A stretch of DNA of 19,372 bases from the NCBI GenBank assembly GCA_010365175.1, contig JAAFGW010000018.1, forward strand, positions 1 through 19,372, given 5' to 3'. This document shows positions 16,510 through 19,372 of this stretch, piece by piece (positions within the stretch are counted from its first letter, which is position 1; every line of letters starts with the position of its first letter). The position numbers were made by a program, and so were the translations under genes. Below the pieces are notes generated by a model. The model saw only the letters and a list, made by a program, of their open reading frames with translations. It made no database searches and had not been told where the DNA came from. The stretch is from Sulfuriferula multivorans (GTDB lineage Bacteria; Pseudomonadota; Gammaproteobacteria; Burkholderiales; Thiobacillaceae).

Positions 16510-16545
16510 AAAGCGTTGATCGATGCGGGGATGGCGTAACGCTTT
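16510..16545. terminator. Possible bidirectional terminator between convergent genes
   Basis: AAAGCGTT (16510-16517) and AACGCTTT (16538-16545) form an exact 8-bp inverted repeat with a 20-base loop. It lies in the 119-bp gap between the stop of the PEP-CTERM gene (plus) and the stop of the LysR gene (minus), where a shared terminator is expected. The loop is long and the T-tracts are short, so the call is weak. Confidence 0.3.
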
Positions 16546-16560
16546 GCTCAAATCGCGCTT

Positions 16561-17418
16561 TCACTCACCCTGCATCTGCTCCGCCAGCGCCAATTCCCGC
16601 AAGCCCTCCAGCGCCTGTTTTAACGTGGCGTTGTCGCTGTCGCGTGGATAAACCATGTAAGCGGGCAATTTGAATTGTGGCGCATCTGGCACGCGCCACA
16701 GCTGCCCCGCGTCGAGATAATGCCGCAATAATCGTTGCGGAAAATACCCGCTGCCGCCGTATGCCAGCAGTTGCTGTACGCCCAGCCAGCCGATATTGGC
16801 GACCAGGGCAGGCGGCGGTGCATCGGGGTAATGGTCGCTGAACTGGGCATGGAATTCCGGCCCCCAGTCGATATGAATGTAGCCCTCGTCCGGCCAGCCG
16901 CGTTTGAGGTCGCTGGTTACCAGTAGCAGGGTTTCATCGAACAGCGGTTCCACCACCAGGCCGGAACGTGTTGTCGGCGTGTACATCACGCCGATGTCCA
17001 CGGTGCCTTCGATCAGACCTTGCATGATGTCAGCCTCGAAGCCGATTTCCAGACGCAGTGATACATCCGGCGCAGCCTGTTGCATCCAGGCCACCCAGTG
17101 CGGCAGGAATCCTTCCCACACAGCGATACGCCCGGACAGCGTCAGCACGTCGCGAAACCCTTGCGGCAGGCCGACGTCGTGATGCGCCTGTTCAACCGTG
17201 CGCACCAGATTCTTGGCATGGCGCAGGAAGCGCTTGCCGGATGGCGTGAGAACAGCGCCGTTGCGACCGCGCTGAAACAGGCGCGCGCCCAGAAGCGTTT
17301 CCAGGGTGTGGATGCGTGCACTCACGGTAGACTGGGTGACGTGCAAACGGCTGGCGGCGGCGACGAAATTGCCTGTGGCAGCGACGGTCAGAAAGGTGCG
17401 AGCGAGTTCGGTGTCCAT
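16561..17418 (-). CDS. LysR-family transcriptional regulator
   Basis: The 285-residue protein has the LysR winged helix-turn-helix at the N-terminus (about residues 1-60). TGNFVAAASRLHVTQSTVSARIHTLE, given here by its positions 15-40, is the recognition region, followed by LGARLFQRGRNGAVLTPSG at 43-61. A type 2 periplasmic-binding-like effector domain follows (about 90-280), with LTLSGRIAVWEGFLPHWV and DIGVMYTP marking its first lobe. ATG 17418 gives the standard N-terminus MDTELARTFLTV. The gene is divergent from the DsrC-like gene with 104 bp between the starts, the usual arrangement for a LysR protein that controls its neighbour and itself. An inverted repeat in that gap is a candidate site. 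The effector cannot be guessed. Confidence 0.92.
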   Translation of the reverse strand: MDTELARTFLTVAATGNFVAAASRLHVTQSTVSARIHTLETLLGARLFQRGRNGAVLTPSGKRFLRHAKNLVRTVEQAHHDVGLPQGFRDVLTLSGRIAVWEGFLPHWVAWMQQAAPDVSLRLEIGFEADIMQGLIEGTVDIGVMYTPTTRSGLVVEPLFDETLLLVTSDLKRGWPDEGYIHIDWGPEFHAQFSDHYPDAPPPALVANIGWLGVQQLLAYGGSGYFPQRLLRHYLDAGQLWRVPDAPQFKLPAYMVYPRDSDNATLKQALEGLRELALAEQMQGE

Positions 17419-17436
17419 AATGTTTGTATTGGGTTA

Positions 17437-17455
17437 TTCGATATTAAACATCGAA
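17437..17455. promoter_or_regulatory. Candidate LysR operator, 19-bp inverted repeat
   Basis: TTCGAT (17437-17442) and ATCGAA (17450-17455) are perfect inverted arms around a 7-base AT-rich centre (ATTAAAC). A second nested pair, CGATAT (17439-17444) and ATATCG (17458-17463), overlaps it. LysR proteins typically bind short dyads of the T-N11-A type next to the divergent promoter, and this sits 19-37 bases upstream of the lysR start. Binding is inferred from position and symmetry only. Confidence 0.5.
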
Positions 17456-17463
17456 ATATATCG

Positions 17464-17493
17464 TTGGATGGATACATGAGGATTCCCTAAACT
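17464..17493 (+). promoter_or_regulatory. Weak candidate promoter of the DsrC-like gene
   Basis: TTGGAT (17464-17469) and TAAACT (17488-17493) resemble -35 and -10 boxes with an 18-base spacer. They lie directly after the inverted repeat, where an activator-type LysR site would be placed. Matches to consensus are only partial. TAGGAG at 17511-17516, six bases before ATG 17523, is a good ribosome binding site. Confidence 0.3.
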
Positions 17494-17522
17494 AGGCTCA
17501 TCGTCAATTCTAGGAGCCTGTC

Positions 17523-17861
17523 ATGGAGCAAACAACCGATTTCGCGACTTTGATTCCCGAGCGTGATGCTGAGGGCTATTTGATCGATTCTGCCGACTGG
17601 AATGAAGAAGTGGCCGAGGTTTTGGCACGGGACGAGAATATTGAATTGACCGATGATCACTGGGACGTCATTCGTTTCATGCGAGACTTTTACAATGAAC
17701 ATCAGGTCACGGCGGATGCTCGTTTCGCCATCAAGCATCTGGCCGAGCGGGTGGGGCGGGATGCGCAAAAAAGGCTGTTCGTGTTGTTCCCCTATGGCTA
17801 CGTCAAGCAGGCTTGCAAGATAGCCGGCATGCGCCGCCCGCGTAACTGGAGCACGGGTTGA
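17523..17861 (+). CDS. DsrC/TusE-family protein lacking the C-terminal CysA
   Basis: The DsrC/TusE superfamily carries sulfur as protein persulfide or trisulfide (dissimilatory sulfur metabolism for DsrC, tRNA 2-thiouridine synthesis for TusE). The 112-residue product has the family fold signature: DAEGYL (15-20), DWNEEVAEVLA (25-35), LTDDHWDVIRFMRDFY (42-57) and LFPYGYVKQACKIAGMRRP (88-106). Its only cysteine, C98, aligns with CysB of DsrC. The usual penultimate CysA, eleven residues later, is replaced by W109 in the ending RPRNWSTG. It therefore cannot form the CysA-CysB link of true DsrC and also lacks the single cysteine used by TusE. The start is well supported by TAGGAG six bases upstream. 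It is divergent from a LysR gene. Role unknown; a regulatory or alternative sulfur-carrier role is possible. Confidence 0.88.
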   Translation: MEQTTDFATLIPERDAEGYLIDSADWNEEVAEVLARDENIELTDDHWDVIRFMRDFYNEHQVTADARFAIKHLAERVGRDAQKRLFVLFPYGYVKQACKIAGMRRPRNWSTG

Positions 17862-17925
17862 GATCGCTTGTCGGAGTGAATGTCCATATTAGCGCTGTCC
17901 TGACGGAGTTCGGTTTCGTGGTCAC

Positions 17926-17949
17926 TGCACATGGGTTCTCACACGTGCA
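17926..17949. repeat. Imperfect inverted repeat upstream of the HPP gene
   Basis: TGCACATG (17926-17933) and CACGTGCA (17942-17949) form arms with seven of eight pairs matched across an 8-base centre. It ends 24 bases before the GTG start at 17974, inside the 112-bp gap after the DsrC-like gene. It may be an operator or mRNA leader hairpin; no T-run makes a terminator unlikely. Confidence 0.3.
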
Positions 17950-17973
17950 TATACATCTGTCAGGTTCGAAATA

Positions 17974-18708
17974 GTGGTCCGCAAACTGGCTTATTCGGTT
18001 TCCGAGCGTGAACATTGGATTTCAGCCGCAGGCGGGATGGCAGGCATCCTGGCGGTGTTGTGGGTAAGCCATCTGTGGCTAGGTAGCCAGGGTGGTGTGC
18101 TTGCAGTGGCCTCGATGGGGGCTTCAGCTGTATTGTTATTTGCCGCGCCACATGGCGCGCTGTCGCAACCGTGGCCGGTATTCGGTGGGCATCTGGTTTC
18201 GGCGGTGATCGGGGTTTTTTGCGCGCGTTGGCTGGTAGACAACCCGGTTCTGGCAGCATCGCTGGCGGTGGCCTTGTCTATTGGCGTCATGTACGGCCTC
18301 CGATGTTTGCATCCACCGGGTGGTGCAACGGCTCTGTATGCCGTGATGGGCGGCGACGCGGTGCATGCGCTCGGGTACACCTATGTATTAAGCCCGGTTC
18401 TACTGAACGTGCTGGTCATCATGGTGGTGGCGGTGGTTTTCAATTTTCCATTCCACTGGCGGCGCTACCCGCAGAGTTGGCATCGTGCCGTCGTCGAGTC
18501 GAACAAGCGTGCCAACCCGCTGCAGGCAGCAGAAGAAAAAGCCATGATTCCGCACAGCGATCTGGTGTATGCACTGTCGCAGATCGATACCTTTGTCGAT
18601 ATCAGTGAAGAAGACTTGCAGCGCATTTACGCGCTGGCGCTGAAGCATGAAAGTACCCACCCGCATGACGCGTTGGCTACGCAGCTGGCAACCGAAACGC
18701 CTTCTTGA
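17974..18708 (+). CDS. HPP-family integral membrane protein
   Basis: The 244-residue protein has the HPP domain in its first two thirds, with the name-giving motif CLHPPGGAT at 111-119. Membrane segments are visible at about 20-38, 40-59, 71-88, 92-110 and 139-158. A soluble tail of about 85 residues follows (HWRRYPQSW onward), with DLVYALSQIDTFVDISEEDLQRIY at 196-219, a helical segment common in bacterial members. A few HPP proteins in plants and cyanobacteria have been linked to nitrite transport, but most bacterial members are uncharacterised, so no substrate is named. GTG 17974 is the only start in the open frame, with AGG nine bases upstream. It may be co-transcribed with the DsrC-like gene 112 bp upstream or have its own promoter; the inverted repeat in the gap leaves this open. 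Confidence 0.88.
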   Translation: MVRKLAYSVSEREHWISAAGGMAGILAVLWVSHLWLGSQGGVLAVASMGASAVLLFAAPHGALSQPWPVFGGHLVSAVIGVFCARWLVDNPVLAASLAVALSIGVMYGLRCLHPPGGATALYAVMGGDAVHALGYTYVLSPVLLNVLVIMVVAVVFNFPFHWRRYPQSWHRAVVESNKRANPLQAAEEKAMIPHSDLVYALSQIDTFVDISEEDLQRIYALALKHESTHPHDALATQLATETPS

Positions 18709-18738
18709 AACAGCAGGCGCGAATCAAGTCTTAAACAA

Positions 18739-19372
18739 TCAAATCTGAAACGCGACCAGCAGCACCAGGCCTTCTATCAAGCCGCGCCCCCAGCGATCGC
18801 GCGGGGGGACGTATTCATCTGTCATGGCATCCAGCCGGCTTAACCAGGAAGCTAGCGCTTCACTATCTGAAGGGGATAAAAACAAACATCCCAATTCGAA
18901 ATTCAGGAACAGGCTACGCAAATCCACGTTGGCCGATCCGGCCAATGCGAGGTCGTCTGCCAGCAGTGCCTTGGCATGGAGCATGGCATGGGGGACGGCT
19001 TTGATGATCGCTCCGGCCGCAACCAGTTCGCGCAGATAGCGGGCGCGCGCCAGATCTGCCATCCGGTGGTTGGAGCGTCGGGGCAGCAGCAGGCGAACCT
19101 CCACTCCGCGTCGCGCAGCCAGCACCAGTGCCTGTTGCAGGGCTTCGTCTGGAACGAAGTAGGGGGTGGCGATCCAGATACGGCATTGCGCGCTGTAGCA
19201 CGCCGTCAGCATCAACTCGTGCAGCGTGTCGCGCGCGAGCGCCGGGCCGGACGGAATGACCTGCACCGTCGACAGGCCTACGGCCGCTGGCCTTTCGATA
19301 TCGGCATCGGGCGTCTGCTTGCGGGCAAATGCCCAATCGGCAGAAAACACCTGTGCCATATCAGCCACGACG
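18739..19372 (-). CDS. Cardiolipin synthase-like phospholipase D protein, C-terminal part (5' end outside window)
   Basis: Cardiolipin synthases of this family join phospholipids at the inner membrane to make cardiolipin, using two HKD motifs. The open frame reaches the right edge without a convincing start; a GTG at 19368 is internal by comparison with the family. The first visible residues, VADMAQVFSADWAFA, match the end of the first phospholipase D domain. The second domain is complete: ATPYFVPD (67-74 counted from 19368), then HAKALLADD (131-139) giving the HxK(x)4D motif, and GSANVDLRS (144-152). The protein ends with a hydrophobic tail, LIEGLVLLVAFQI. About 211 residues are seen, against about 380-480 for full proteins. 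Another phosphatidyltransferase of the same family is possible. It converges on the HPP gene with a 30-bp gap and no visible terminator. Confidence 0.87.
   Translation of the reverse strand, partial: VVADMAQVFSADWAFARKQTPDADIERPAAVGLSTVQVIPSGPALARDTLHELMLTACYSAQCRIWIATPYFVPDEALQQALVLAARRGVEVRLLLPRRSNHRMADLARARYLRELVAAGAIIKAVPHAMLHAKALLADDLALAGSANVDLRSLFLNFELGCLFLSPSDSEALASWLSRLDAMTDEYVPPRDRWGRGLIEGLVLLVAFQI

Overview
The window looks like a chromosomal segment of a betaproteobacterium. I infer something near the Nitrosomonadales or Thiobacillus-like groups, from protein style, moderately high GC, a PEP-CTERM protein, a DsrC-family protein, and the order surA/lptD next to amgK/murU, then pepP-ubiH-ubi hydroxylase-dsbC. 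The genus cannot be fixed from sequence reading alone.

Positions 1-5244 (minus strand) hold a tightly packed housekeeping block read lptD > surA > pdxA > rsmA. It covers outer-membrane LPS insertion, periplasmic chaperoning of outer-membrane proteins, vitamin B6 synthesis, and 16S rRNA dimethylation; rsmA is cut by the left edge. Positions 5311-12054 (plus strand, divergent) hold a second compact run: amgK and murU (peptidoglycan sugar recycling to UDP-MurNAc), pepP (Xaa-Pro aminopeptidase), ubiH and a second FAD hydroxylase (ubiquinone ring hydroxylation), dsbC (periplasmic disulfide isomerase) and a small SAM methyltransferase. Overlaps of 4-8 bp and gaps under 30 bp suggest one or two transcripts. 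Several genes here start with GTG or TTG.

Positions 12144-16441 are the unusual part. A three-gene export cassette (HlyD-type lipoprotein adaptor, ABC ATPase, ABC-2 permease) keeps its ATGA start/stop overlaps, but every gene is disrupted: two in-frame stops in the adaptor, a 1-base deletion in the ATPase, and one in-frame stop in the permease. The next gene, a PEP-CTERM surface or exported protein, also has one in-frame stop. Genes on both sides are intact, so this reads as a local patch of decay of about 4.3 kb. A local sequence-quality problem is the main alternative. A 450-bp gap at 15156-15604 contains a strong 13-bp hairpin but no gene.

Positions 16561-19372 hold a LysR regulator divergent from a DsrC/TusE-family protein that keeps only one of the two signature cysteines. 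A 19-bp inverted repeat lies between them. An HPP-family membrane protein follows, then the C-terminal half of a cardiolipin synthase-like phospholipase D protein on the minus strand, cut by the right edge.

I found no tRNA, rRNA, CRISPR array, insertion sequence, integrase or phage gene. I do not see a clearly new multi-gene system. The points most worth following up are the clustered gene decay, the single-cysteine DsrC-like protein with its putative operator, and the intergenic hairpin.
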